Shown: piece by piece, positions 19,842 to 29,675 of the stretch
Layout: the number at the start of each line of letters is the position of its first letter
How positions within the stretch are numbered: position 1 is the first letter of the stretch
NCBI GenBank assembly: GCA_905221605.1
Contig: CAJNDS010000946.1
Span: 578,077 to 642,076 of the forward strand
From: Symbiodinium natans
Taxonomy: Eukaryota > Sar > Dinophyceae > Suessiales > Symbiodiniaceae
Reading direction: 5' to 3'
DNA: 64,000 bases
Translations under genes and position numbers: made by a program
Notes under the pieces: model-generated
Databases searched by the model: none
Told to the model about the DNA's origin: nothing
Seen by the model: the letters and a program-made list of their open reading frames with translations, nothing else

Positions 19842-20918
19842 GCTTGAAATGCTGGCAGCAGGCCTCTTGTGCTTGACCTTCCCCTATCTTCCAATCGCAT
19901 CCCGTTGGTCAGTCCATCGGGGTGTGCGCGCATGAACGCCCGAAGCGCTTCTAGAAGGCCTTTGTGTGCGTGTGTTTTGCTAAGTGTTTGCATGTCTTCG
20001 GCCTTGCGCCCGATCCGACCAAGAAGCGTCGATCCCCGTGAGGTTCGAGCCCCCATGCTGTGAGGGGCCTCCAAAGCTCCAGAGCTTGCGACTCTTGCGA
20101 CTTGCGAGTGTGCGGAGACTGTACAGGCTTCGAGTGAAGTTCGGAGGCGCTTCTAAATGCATGGAGCTGAAAAGATGAGGCGACCGCTCTTGGGCCCACT
20201 GGGGAGGCTTCCAGGAGGCCCCTGAACCTCCGAGCACCTCCGAACCCAGAAAGCCTTCAGGCACCGATCGCTGCAGCGGCCGCCGCCGCCTTACTTTGCA
20301 CACAGTTGCGATGTGTTGCGGTTGCTTGTCGGTTCAGGCGATTCAGGAGCTTCATCTTCGCTCAAACTGAGTGAGTTCTGCAGGGTTGCTTTCGGAGTTT
20401 TCTTAATGCTTTGACCCTGCTCTGAACCCCATCTTGGTAGCTCAGTGGTACCCTTTTCCCCTTTTTTTGGGTTCAAGGTTCCCTTAGAAACTCACCAACC
20501 TCAAAAAAAGGTTTCCTTCTTATAATATGGTTACTGAGCTACTAAGCTATAGTTCATCTCGAGGTCCGTACTGAGCTCCACTTGTAGCACCAACACTCGG
20601 GCAGCCCCAATCAGCCGAATCACGCTCCGGACCTGGAGCCCCCACCTGAATTGAGCGGGAAAAGCGTAGCACGAAGCCCCTGATCCTGGCCTCTCCCCTT
20701 AGAAGGCCCAAACCCCAAACCCCAAACCCTGAGCCCTGAGGCCTGAGGAGGCACCCGTGGCAGCGGCAGCGGCAGAAGGCGCGATGTGTAGGCTCTTTTT
20801 CTTCATGCTGAAGGACGGCTGATGCCACATGCAATCACAGGCTCCCTCATGCAGAGAAGCTTGCTCAAGAGAGTCTTGCCGCGTTATTTTGTCTTCGACG
20901 TTCTTCGTCTTCGCAGCC
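19842..20918 (+). other. Intergenic spacer with family A element
   Basis: Same structure as 17481-18521, with a complete family A element and about 36 extra bases before the leader. No gene is supported. Confidence 0.7.
20433..20546 (+). mobile_element. Family A inverted-repeat element, complete
   Basis: CTTGGTAGCTCAGTGGTACC at the left and GGTTACTGAGCTACTAAG at the right form imperfect terminal inverted repeats of about 16 bases. The interior has TTTTTTTGGGTTCAAGG facing CCTCAAAAAAAGGTTTCC. This is the best reference copy without a telomere insert. Confidence 0.75.
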
Positions 20919-22238
20919 ATGTGCCGGGGCAACACGATGGAGTCTATGGCAGAGTCTATGGCGCCTCGTTGCGTGGTCCTTGTCGACCCCTACTCCACTG
21001 GAGCTATGTTGGCTCCTGAGCTTGATCTGCGAGGCTACGCAGTGATTGCCCTCTGGACCAAGGAGTGTGGCGAGAACCGCGGCCACTTGCCTAAGGCGGC
21101 CAAGGGCTTTCCAGAGAAGTTCCTGGCAGAGGTGGACGAGCAAGACACCTTGGCCCTCACCGCCGACGCGCTGCGCAAGGCGGCGAACTGCAGCGAACCG
21201 CTGGCGTTGATCTGCGGCGGTGAGACGGGCGTGAAGGTGGCAGATGCTTTGTCGGAGCACATGGGGCTCCGGGGCAACACCACGAAAGGTGGCATGGCGA
21301 ACCGCCGCGACAAGCAGGTGCAGCAGGATGCGGTGAAGGCCTTCGGCTTGCGCTCCGTGCGCTCTGTGTGTGGCAGGGCCTGGGAGGAGGTGAAGGACTT
21401 TGCGGAGACGGAGGTGCTGCCGATGATTGTGAAGCCTGTGGAGTCTGCAGGCTCTGATGGGGTGAAGCTTTGCCACAGCCTAGCAGAGGTGGAGGAGCAC
21501 TTCCAGCTGCTCATGACCTCTCAGCGCAAGTGCGGTGCCCAGGGGGCAGCTGTCTTGCTGCAGGAGTACCTCAAGGGCACGGAGTACATCGTGGATCACG
21601 TATCCCGTGACGGTGTGCACAAAACCACCATGGTCTGGGTCTACGACCGCCGCCCTGCCAATGGCGCTGGCTTCGTCTGCTTCGGGCAGCAGTGCGTGTT
21701 GCCTGACAGCCCTGTGGCCCAGGAACTCATTGCCTACACCCGGGGCTGCTTGGACGCGCTGCGCATCACCGATGGTGCCACTCACACGGAGGTGATGATG
21801 ACCGAGACCGGGCCCTGCTTGGTGGAAGTCAACAGCCGCTGCCACGGGGCGGCGGGTTCCTGGATGCCCTTGGCACGAGCCATGACTGGCTACACGCAGG
21901 TCGATGCGTGCGTGGATGCCTTTCTGAGTGCTGAGGCCTTTGAGCGCCTTCCTGACGTGCCACCTCCGTTTCTGGCATCTGGGCAGGTGTCCATGCTGGT
22001 CTCATACCATGAGGGCCAGGTAGAAGCCACGCAGTTTCAGAAGGTTCGAGAGCTCCAGTCCGTGGTTTTCCTGGAGGAGAATCTTCATGCAGGCCATCGC
22101 GTGGAGAAGACCATCGATGTCTTTAGCCTTGTAGGGATGTGTGTCCTGGTGCACTCCGATCCGGTTGTCTTGGCCAGTGATCTGGATTGCATCCGCCAGA
22201 TGGAGCACGAAGGCTCACTTTTCGTCTTGGCCAACTGA
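20919..22238 (+). CDS. ATP-grasp domain protein, copy 5
   Basis: 439 residues, intronless, last gene of the array, 2397 bp after copy 4. Apart from a handful of silent changes it equals copy 4, including the ESMA duplication and the extra T in the leader. ATP-grasp motifs are intact. Confidence 0.88.
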   Translation: MCRGNTMESMAESMAPRCVVLVDPYSTGAMLAPELDLRGYAVIALWTKECGENRGHLPKAAKGFPEKFLAEVDEQDTLALTADALRKAANCSEPLALICGGETGVKVADALSEHMGLRGNTTKGGMANRRDKQVQQDAVKAFGLRSVRSVCGRAWEEVKDFAETEVLPMIVKPVESAGSDGVKLCHSLAEVEEHFQLLMTSQRKCGAQGAAVLLQEYLKGTEYIVDHVSRDGVHKTTMVWVYDRRPANGAGFVCFGQQCVLPDSPVAQELIAYTRGCLDALRITDGATHTEVMMTETGPCLVEVNSRCHGAAGSWMPLARAMTGYTQVDACVDAFLSAEAFERLPDVPPPFLASGQVSMLVSYHEGQVEATQFQKVRELQSVVFLEENLHAGHRVEKTIDVFSLVGMCVLVHSDPVVLASDLDCIRQMEHEGSLFVLAN

Positions 22239-23112
22239 GCTTGAAATGCTGGAAGCAGACCTCTTGTGCTTGACCTTCCCCTATCTTCCAATCGCATCCC
22301 GTTGGTCAGTCCATCGGGGTGTGCGCATGAACGCCCAAAGTGCTTCTAGAATGCCTTTGTGTGCCTGTGTTTTGCTAAGTGTTTGCATGTCTTCGGCCTT
22401 GCGCCCGATCCGACCAAGAAGCGTCGATCCCCGTGAGGTTCGAGCCCCCATGCTGTGAGGGGCCTCCAAAGCTCCAGAGCTTGCGACTCTTGCGACTTGC
22501 GAGTGTGCGGAGACTGTACAGGCTTCGAGTGAAGTTCGGAGGCGCTTCTAAATGCATGGAGCTGAAAAGATGAGGCGACCGCTCTTGGGCCCACTGGGGA
22601 GGCTTCCAGGAGGCCCCTGAACCTCCGAGCACCTCCGAACCCAGAAAGCCTTCAGGCACCGATCGCTGCAGCGGCCGCCGCCGCCTTACTTTGCACACAG
22701 TTGCGATGTGTTGCGGTTGCTTGTCGGTTCAGGCGGATGAAGCTCAGACTGAGTGAGTTCTGCAGGGTCTTCAGCCACTTGCGGAGTTTTCCTGATGCTT
22801 CTCCCCTGCCCTGAACCCTGTATAAGTGCGAGGTCCGTACAAAGCCTCCCAGCCCCAATCAGCCGAATCAAGCCTTGGACTTGGAACCCGATATGAAATA
22901 ACAGACTTCTCGTAATACTGTAATACTAGTGACAGTAGTAATCGTAGTAGCCGAAATAAATTTAATGGTAGCATCTAAACCCATCTCAACCCTAAACCCG
23001 ACACCTGAAACCGGAAAGCTACGTCTTGAAAAAGCAAACACACACACACACATCTCAGAGGGTGTGGCCCAAAGAAGCGCAGATATAGGTGGAGGCGTGC
23101 CCGCTTTTCGCC
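22239..23112 (+). other. End of ATP-grasp array
   Basis: The conserved 3' flank runs to about 22730, followed by the start of another spacer that decays by about 22900 into unrelated sequence. A fifth unit may have been lost here. A short (CA)n run lies at 23038-23052. Confidence 0.6.
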
Positions 23113-25763
23113 ATGGCCTGCAAGTTGTGCGCTGCCTGCCTTCTACTCACATGCCTCTCTATCTGCCATAGAACAGGGGGCTAATCTAGGGGTCGGAATA
23201 ATTACCAAGAGTATTCCCTTATGGTCTCCTTTATGACTAGACTATACTATAATAATAATCCCCAAAACCCTGTTCTAATTATTCAGGCACCTATAGTAGG
23301 GTGCTACGTTTTTTCTTTTCAACCCCAAGGCCAAAGCCCTAAACCAGGCTGACGTGCACTATTTGTTTGCATGTTTTCGGCATGTTTGCTTTTTCATATG
23401 TTTTCGGTTGGGATGTTCCCCCTTAGACTAGCAGTCCTTAATCGCGATTTATAGTCCCCCGATTAGAATCCCCCTTGAGGACAGCTAGTATAAAGGGGAA
23501 CATCCCCACACTAAAGCCTAAACCTGAACCCTAAACCCTAAACACTAAGCCCTAAACCCTAAACCTAAACCCTGTAAACCCCTTAACACCCTCAGCCCTC
23601 AACCCTCAACCCTAAAGCCTTAAACCCTAAACCCTAAACCCTCAGCCTTAAACCCTAAACCCTAAGCCCTAAACCCTAAACCCTAAACCCTAAACCCTAA
23701 ACCCGTGTTCGCTCTTTTTTGGGTTCTCCTGGACTCCGAGGTCGCCATGCCATGGCTGGGTACCGCGTGGTCGACACGGCGCAGGCGAAGTGCTTGGGTA
23801 GCTGAGTGGTGCCAATTTGCCCCCCTTTTGTTTATTTATGTTTATTTTATGTATTTGGGGTTAGGGTTTAGGGTTTAGGGTTTAGGGTTTAGGGTTTAGG
23901 GTTTAGGCACTTAAAAAAGTAGTGAACATCTGAGACGGGTACCCTCACTACAACAATGCTTGGCCGGCTGCTAAGGTGCTTTGGGGCCCAAGACGCCATG
24001 ACTTGTCCCTCGAGTGGTGCGTTCCTTGGCCAAGACGCGCAGTACCATGGCGTTCAGCCCAGCTACACCGACAACCTGGATGGGACTGTGACTGATGCAA
24101 ACACCGGCCTCATGTGGCAAAAGGATCCTGGGCCCAAGATGCAGTATGCTGACGCCGTGGCAGCTGTCAACAGCTTTACCTTGGCCGGTCACAGCGATTG
24201 GAGGGTGCCAAGCATCAAGGAGCTGTACTCCTTAATTCTGTTCAGTGGACGAGATGTGTCTGGGGCTCAAGGTACAGACACCACAGGATTTACGCCCTTC
24301 ATCGACTCCGCCTTCGGCTTTCAATATGGCAATGTGACCGCTGGGGAGCGCGTCATCGACTCACAATGGGTCACCTCCAACGTCTATGTCTCCACCGTGA
24401 TGAACCAACAGGAGTGCTTCTTTGGTGTCAACTTCGCGGATGGTCGTATCAAGTGCTATCCGACCTCATCCACCTCGTCAGCAAATCCCGAAAGTCCTTC
24501 TTCCGGCGAGGCCCCTGGTGGGTGCACGGAGGGGTCGGGACCATGCACGGGTGGGGCATGTCCTGATGGTCCGCCTCCGGATGGGCTTTGCCCAGATGGT
24601 TCCAAACCGCCGCCACCCAGCAGGCGATTGGCCTCGATGGGCTATTTTACCATCTATGTGCGGGGCCCCGTGTGTCATGGCGACATTCTCGACATTTCTT
24701 GGTTCTTGGTAATACGAATTCAGTTAAGCGCAAATGGGTCTCATTCATTTCAAAAAAATGCTTCTGAGTGTCAAGCAGCGCTTGAGAGGTACGGGGAGAA
24801 TCGCTTTGCAAAGATCGAGAACGCGAACTTTTCATCCAGCGCCGTCATTTGCGATGAAGCCACCAACTTAACCTGGATGATTGAAGATAGCGGCCAAGGG
24901 TTCTCCTGGCAAGAAGCTCTTGCATACTGCGAGAGTTCCTCACATGCGGGCTTGACAGACTGGCGACTGCCCAATGCGCATGAGCTCCATACCATCGTGG
25001 ACTACGGCCGCTCTCCAGACACCACCAACTCAGCAGCGATTGATCCGCTCTTCGTGGTGACTCTATCACCCTTGGGAATTACTTTTTTGTTCATATAAAA
25101 CCCAAGAGGATATTAAAAACATCTTATTTTAATACGGTTCTAAGAGGAGTATAGGTGAGCCCTCTGATGAACGAGGCCGGGCAGACCGACTACCCCTTTT
25201 ACTGGACGAGCACCACGCATGCGACCGAGGGACAGGTGGAGGGAGGCCTATATCCCCCCTTTGGGAATTATAGTGTTTTTTTTTAACTAATTTTTTTCAT
25301 ATAAAACCCGAGAGGATGTTAGAAATATTATTTTTACTAAGGTTCTAAAGGGGAGTAGTATAGAGGCAACGCCGCGTACATCGGCTTTGGCCGGTGCCTT
25401 GGCAAGATGAAGCTTCGTCATAGTTGGGTACCATTTTACCTTTTTAAGGGTACTTAAACCCAATAAGGAATAAAGGTTTTGGAGTTTTTAATGCTATCCC
25501 GACCATGAGCTAGGAACGGTCAGTGGATGGATGTTCATGGCGCTGGCTGCCAGAGAAGTGATCCAAAGACAGGACATGCCAGCAACTATCCCGATGGGCA
25601 TGGCCCTCAGGGGGATGCAGTAAGAATTCAGAACCACGTCCGCTGTGTGCGGACTGGCGTAATTTCCGCAAGCACGGACCCAGTCTCAATGTCCAGGGCC
25701 GGTGAGGCCAGTTTTGGGGGATCCGTCTTGGCTGCTTTGCTTTTGCCTCTGAGCGGTTTCTGA
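23113..25763 (+). CDS. Secreted protein with two DUF1566 (Lcl_C) domains
   Basis: Exon 1 (23113 to about 23168) encodes a signal peptide, MACKLCAACLLLTCLSICH. Exon 2 (about 23744-23789) encodes GYRVVDTAQAK. Exon 3 (23976-25053) carries domain one (SYTDNLDGTVTDANTGLMW, then HSDWRVPSIKELYSL), a Cys/Pro/Gly-rich linker and most of domain two (TDWRLPNAHELHTIVDYGRS). Exon 4 is 25155-25245, exon 5 about 25366-25421, and exon 6 about 25514-25763, ending with VHGAGCQRSDPK, VRCVR and a hydrophobic tail (SVLAALLLPLSGF). The tail could be an anchor signal. DUF1566 domains occur in extracellular proteins; their role is unclear. Introns 23790-23975 (GT-AG), 25054-25154 (GT-AG) and 25246-25365 (GC-AG) restore the frame exactly. 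The exon 5-6 junction and any intron inside exon 3 are unresolved. Confidence 0.7.
23173..23301 (+). mobile_element. Family D element inside intron 1 of DUF1566 gene
   Basis: GGGGTCGGAATAATTACC, then GAGTATTCCCTTATGG, CTTTATGA and CCCCAAAACCCTGTTC align with the copies at 10.47 and 54.90 kb. The outer ends GGGGGCTAATCTA and CCTATAGTAG are loosely inverted. It starts within a few bases of the signal-peptide exon. Confidence 0.6.
23408..23508 (+). mobile_element. Family E inverted-repeat element
   Basis: Terminal inverted repeats of about 30 bases: TTGGGATGTTCCCCCTTA at the left against TAAAGGGGAACATCCCCA at the right, followed inward by CTAGCAGTCCT and AGGACAGCTAG. CCCTAAA-like repeats begin shortly after the right end. 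It lies in intron 1 of the DUF1566 gene. Confidence 0.8.
23796..23975 (+). mobile_element. Family A element forming intron 2 of DUF1566 gene
   Basis: GTGCTT occurs at 23790-23795 and again at 23976-23981, flanking the element. The left end GGGTAGCTGAGTGGTGCC is family A; the right end is diverged. A TTTAGGG array (about 23860-23907) lies inside. Splicing from GT at 23790 to AG at 23975 joins VVDTAQAK to CFGAQDAMTCP in frame. Confidence 0.75.
25054..25154 (+). mobile_element. Introner-like intron, DUF1566 gene, first of a pair
   Basis: GTG lies at both edges (TTC|GTG and ATAG|GTG). The interior CATATAAAACCCAAGAGGAT and GGTTCTAAGAGGAG is shared with the intron at 25246-25365. Terminal segments CTCTATCACCC and GGAGTATAG are roughly inverted. 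Removal keeps the frame of domain two. Confidence 0.7.
25246..25365 (+). mobile_element. Introner-like intron, DUF1566 gene, second of a pair
   Basis: This is homologous to 25054-25154: TTGGGAATTA, then CATATAAAACCCGAGAGGAT and GGTTCTAAAGGGGAGTAG. AGG is duplicated at the edges. Terminal CTATATCCCCCCTTTGGGAA and CTAAAGGGGAGTAGTATAG are inverted. The donor read is GC (GGAG|GCCTATAT). Confidence 0.7.
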
Positions 25764-26065
25764 CCGGATCAAAGGCGATGTTCCTGGCGATCCCGCAGAG
25801 AAGATGTAGGGAGGGCGAAGTGTCCAAGACAAGTTCGGAGCTCCTGGCAATATCGGATCCTGCATGATCGAGAGGCTGAATAGCCTTGGGGACCAAGTTA
25901 ACCCCAACATCGGGGGTCATATGCCTCATACTACTCTACTTCCTATTAAGGCTTATGAGCCCTAAACACTTTTAGGGGGTCAAATGGTCCCGAAGGAGCA
26001 CTGCGGCAAAAAGCCTTGGGCGATTACTTCGAAGGGCGGGGGCCCACAGGGGCAAGAGCAGAGAC
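25764..26065 (+). other. 3' flank of DUF1566 gene and candidate exon
   Basis: No gene is clear to 25985. At about 25996-26060 an open segment after CGAAG reads ALRQKALGDYFEGRGPTGAR, which looks coding. It may belong with 27016-27063. Confidence 0.35.
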
Positions 26066-26470
26066 CCTAAACCCTAAACCCTAAACCCTAAACCCTAAAC
26101 CCTAAACCCTAAACCCTAAACCCTAAACCCTAAACCCTAAACTGCCCTAAACCCTAAACCCTAAACCCTAAACCCTAAACCCTAAACCCTAAACCCTAAA
26201 CCCTAAACCCTAAACCCTAAACCCTAAACCCTAAACCCTAAACCCTAAACGATCGGGCTGAAGGCTCCATCCCGCCAGGGTTCTGAGGCCTGCATGCTTA
26301 GTTTAGGGTTTAGGGTTTAGGGTTTAAGGGTTTTAGGGTTTTAGGGTTTTAGGGTTTTAGGGTTTTAGGGTTTTAGGGTTTTAGGGTTTTAGGGTTTTAG
26401 GGTTTTAGGGTTTTAGGGTTTTAGGGTTTTAGGGTTTTAGGGTTTTAGGGTTTTAGGGTTTTAGGGTTTT
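26066..26470. repeat. CCCTAAA array facing TTTTAGGG array
   Basis: About 26 CCCTAAA units (26066-26250) are followed, after 50 bp of unique sequence, by about 20 units of the eight-base variant TTTTAGGG (26315-26470). The two sides would pair imperfectly. Confidence 0.9.
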
Positions 26471-26653
26471 ATCACCCCACGCCAAAAGATAGAAGCGTTT
26501 TCTTCCTTATAAGGGCAATGTAGGGATTAGGATTCTAATTTTTTGATGTGCTTCTGAAGCAAAGAGTACCCAAAGAGCCCAAGGCCCCCTTAAATCTCAA
26601 ATAAAGAATATGCCTTAAATCATATATCCTTCATATGATGGAAGGTATATTCC

Positions 26654-26755
26654 TTGGGATGTTCCCCTTTATTCTAACAGTCCTGAAGGATTATCGTACC
26701 CCTATTATAACCCCTATTCAGGAGGACTGTTAGTATAAGGGGGAACATCCCCACC
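26654..26755 (+). mobile_element. Family E inverted-repeat element
   Basis: TTGGGATGTTCCCCTTTA at the left and TAAGGGGGAACATCCCCA at the right, with inner AACAGTCCTGA and GGAGGACTGTTAG. As in the 23.4 kb copy, CCCTAAA repeats start right at its right end. Confidence 0.85.
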
Positions 26756-27015
26756 CTAAACCCTAAGCCCTAAACCCTAAACCCTAAACCCTCAACCCTA
26801 AACCCTAAACCCTAAACCCTCAACCCTAAACCCTAAACCCTAAACCCATTTTAATTACGGCGTATTGGGCAGCTCTGATCCTCAGCCCTGATGTCTTCTT
26901 GCCTTGTTTACAGCCCTAAACCCTAAACCCGAAACCCTAAACCCTAAATCCTAAACCCTAAACCCTAAACCCTAAACCCTAAACCCTAAACCCCCAAGCA
27001 GAGCCCACCCCACAG

Positions 27016-27063
27016 GATGATCTTTTGAGGAAGGCGGTACTTCAGGAGTCCAGGAAGGCTTAG
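27016..27063 (+). CDS. Candidate terminal exon, unknown gene
   Basis: After CCACAG (AG at 27014-27015) the frame reads DDLLRKAVLQESRKA and then TAG at 27061. The pattern resembles a ubiquitin-interacting helix (acidic start, Leu, Ala, Ser spacing), but this is only a resemblance over 15 residues. Possible partner exons are at about 25996-26060 and 26252-26283. Confidence 0.25.
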   Translation, partial: DDLLRKAVLQESRKA

Positions 27064-27104
27064 GCAGAAGCCCCTTAAAGGCGACCACTTGCCCGGGCTC
27101 TTAG

Positions 27105-27510
27105 GTTTAGGGTTTCGGGTTTAGGGTTTGGGGTTTGGGGTTTAGGGTTTAGGGGTTTAGGGTTTAGGGTCAGGGGTTTTTTTGGGGTTTTGGGGTTTTG
27201 GGGTTTTGGGGTTTTGGGGTTTTGGGGTTGGGGTTTTGGGGTTTTGGGGTTTTGGGATTTAGGGTTTAGGGGTTCAGGGGTTCAGGGTTTAGGGGTTTTA
27301 GGGGTTACGGGTTTAGGTTTAGGGTTAGGGTTGGGGTTTGGGTTTAGGGGTTCAGGTTTAGGGTTCAGGGGTTCAGGGGTTTAGGGGTTTAGGGGTTTAG
27401 GGGTTTAGGGGTTTAGGGGCTTAGGGGCTTAGGGGTTTAGGGGTTGAGGGGTTTAGGGGTTTAGGGGTTAAGGGTTCAAGCGTTTAAGGGTTTAAGGGTT
27501 TAAGGTTTGG
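27105..27510 (+). repeat. TTTTGGGG and TTTAGGGG variant arrays
   Basis: TTTTGGGG units (27178-27260), like the telomere unit of some ciliates, sit inside TTTAGGG and TTTAGGGG arrays. Open frames across it (GFWGFGVLG) are artefacts. Confidence 0.9.
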
Positions 27511-27782
27511 ACTCTTAACACTCCCTCCGCCCAGCATCGCCAATCGCCGAGGTGTTGAACAACTTTCTGCACTCGAGGCCCATGGATGGTTGCACTTGGA
27601 CCCCACGTTGTTGCACGCTTGTTTTGTGTGCAGAAGTTCCTAGACTCTGAACCCGAAAAAGCCTTGTGGAGATGCTGCACAGGCTAAATAAAAGGAGGAT
27701 AGTCTCACCGAGACCGCTGCAACCGGAGTGCGGAACGCCTTGGATATTGGCATTTCGTTGTGACTTCTTGTCTTGCCAAACA

Positions 27783-27829
<47 letters not shown>

Positions 27830-28700
27830 CGTGTGTTCGTGTGTTCGTGTGTGTTCATTACCATTCCGTTCCAGGGCGTCCTGGCTGCGCAGTCCAAGTC
27901 CTAGGAGAACACAGAGGGTTTTAGGCCAGGGTTTCTAGGTACTGCCAGGCTTGATAAGGTTTGTGGAAGGCGTGGTGCGCGCTTTGCTTCATGACCGCTG
28001 CCAAATCAGTCCATGATGACACGCGTTTCGCTAGAACAGACATGGCTGAGCGCATCCTTTTCCTGGATGCGGTAGGTACCCAGTCAGGATTCCGAGCCAT
28101 GCTTAAAGTCCCTTGCGTCGCGTGCCGCACGGTAGTGAGGACCCAGGAAAGGCTCTGACAACTCGCAGCGTCTCGACGGACGTGCTGACAACTAGCTCCA
28201 ACATTGTATTCAGTTGTGAACTTAGTAGTAGAGTAGATAACCTTTAACCTTTTTGGGGTAATCTAATCTCCTTAGAATCCCAAAGGTTAACCTTTAGTTC
28301 CCCTAGGCACTGGACAACTCAGTGAAAGCTGGCAACCTGCACAGGTGCAACAGTCGCGCCTTCTCGATGCCATCGAGCGAAAGTGAAGGCCATCGGGGAG
28401 ATGAAGCCTCACCGAAAGACACGTCGATTTGGACCATTAGGGTTTAGGGTTTAGGGTTTAGGGTGTTGCCCTGCACCTGAGGTTCTAAACTTGAGGCCAC
28501 TAAAGTGCTGATGCTCTCAGTCATGCTGCAATGCGAAGTGACTCGACCTCCTGAAGCCCATTGTGACCTTGTGGCAAGATGCCGACCCTACAGACTCACC
28601 TGAAATCTCTTCGAGATTTCCGCACTCGCTGAGCATTTGCCAGTCAGATCAGTCAGAGAAGGGCCCGCAGTGCGAGTTCTGAGGGACAGAACTTAATCCC
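27511..28700. other. Spacer before carbonic anhydrase array
   Basis: A (GT)n run lies at 27785-27826 with GTTC variants after it. A family C element is at 28221-28321 and a short TTTAGGG run at 28439-28465. Open frames of 60-90 codons exist on both strands but none shows a known domain. Confidence 0.5.
28221..28321 (+). mobile_element. Family C element, 101 bp, target duplication GTGAA
   Basis: GTGAA at 28216-28220 and 28322-28326 flanks the element. It runs from CTTAGTAGTAGAGTAG to ACTGGACAACTCA, with imperfect inverted ends and an inner TAACCTTTAACCTTTTTGGG facing CCCAAAGGTTAACCTTTAG. It is identical base for base to 63030-63130. Confidence 0.9.
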
Positions 28701-28705
28701 CAGCC

Positions 28706-29545
28706 ATGTTGCGCTTGCTTGCGGTGACCGCCTGCCTCGCCAAAGTCGCCATCGCCACGTGCCCTGACGATCCGGAGGTGGACCTTTGCGAGACAACCGG
28801 TGAAGAGACGGGCTCCGGATTCCGCAGCACACCATGGATGGCGCTGGTGCTGCCCCTCGCCACGGCCCGGCCCAAGGTTGCCACAGGCTTGGCATTGGCA
28901 TTGGCCCTGGTTGTCGGGGCGGATGCAGCCACCTGCGGCGAGTTGAAGGATTTCTACAGGACTGAGAATTGCTGTGGCTCCCCCACCACGGTGTTGAGCA
29001 ACCCGGTGCCAGGCACTGCAACTTGTCCGTACAACTTCAACAAGCCAGCTTGCAGCACGGCCGAGCCGCAGACGCCTCGCGACCTCTCAACTGGTGCTAC
29101 GGGCAGCATGGTGCCGAAGGCGGCCACGCTGACGGATGCTCAGGCCAACTTCCTGCCGCTGGTGAACGTGCACTTCCACTTGGGGGCTGAGCACAAGAGC
29201 GATGCCTACAACAACGACACCGACGCGATGGCATACGACGCGGCCTCCTCCGGCAGGCGCCTTGCCAGCAACCCACGGCCTGGCTTCATGTGCCCCACGG
29301 ACACGCTCACGGACGCGCAGATGACGCCGTACACCTTTCAGCACTGCAAGGGTGACGTGCAGGTTGGCAAGTCCTACGAGGTCCACTACGTGCACTCTTC
29401 AGCCGGCACCGACTACAATGCTTCGGACGACATGAATGCGGACCTCCTTGCCGATGGTTTGGGAGGCACGTGAGCATGCAACCTACTACCCTGACCTGCC
29501 TGTCATGCAGTCAGCGTGGGTGGGTCAACGCGTGCGCAAATGCGG

Positions 29546-29580
<35 letters not shown>

Positions 29581-29637
29581 TGTCTGTGTGTGTGTGTGTG
29601 TGCGCGCTTGTGTGTGTGTGTGTGTGAGTGTGTGCGT

Positions 29638-29675
<38 letters not shown>

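Noticed and set aside
26315-26470. CRISPR-like regular array
   Set aside because: The period is eight bases with no spacers. It is a telomere-unit variant in a eukaryotic genome.
28706-29473. Carbonic anhydrase copies as single-exon genes ending at the TGA after GGT
   Set aside because: The family continues with [14 protein letters not shown] and WHVDKDC, which are found downstream in frame after two introns.
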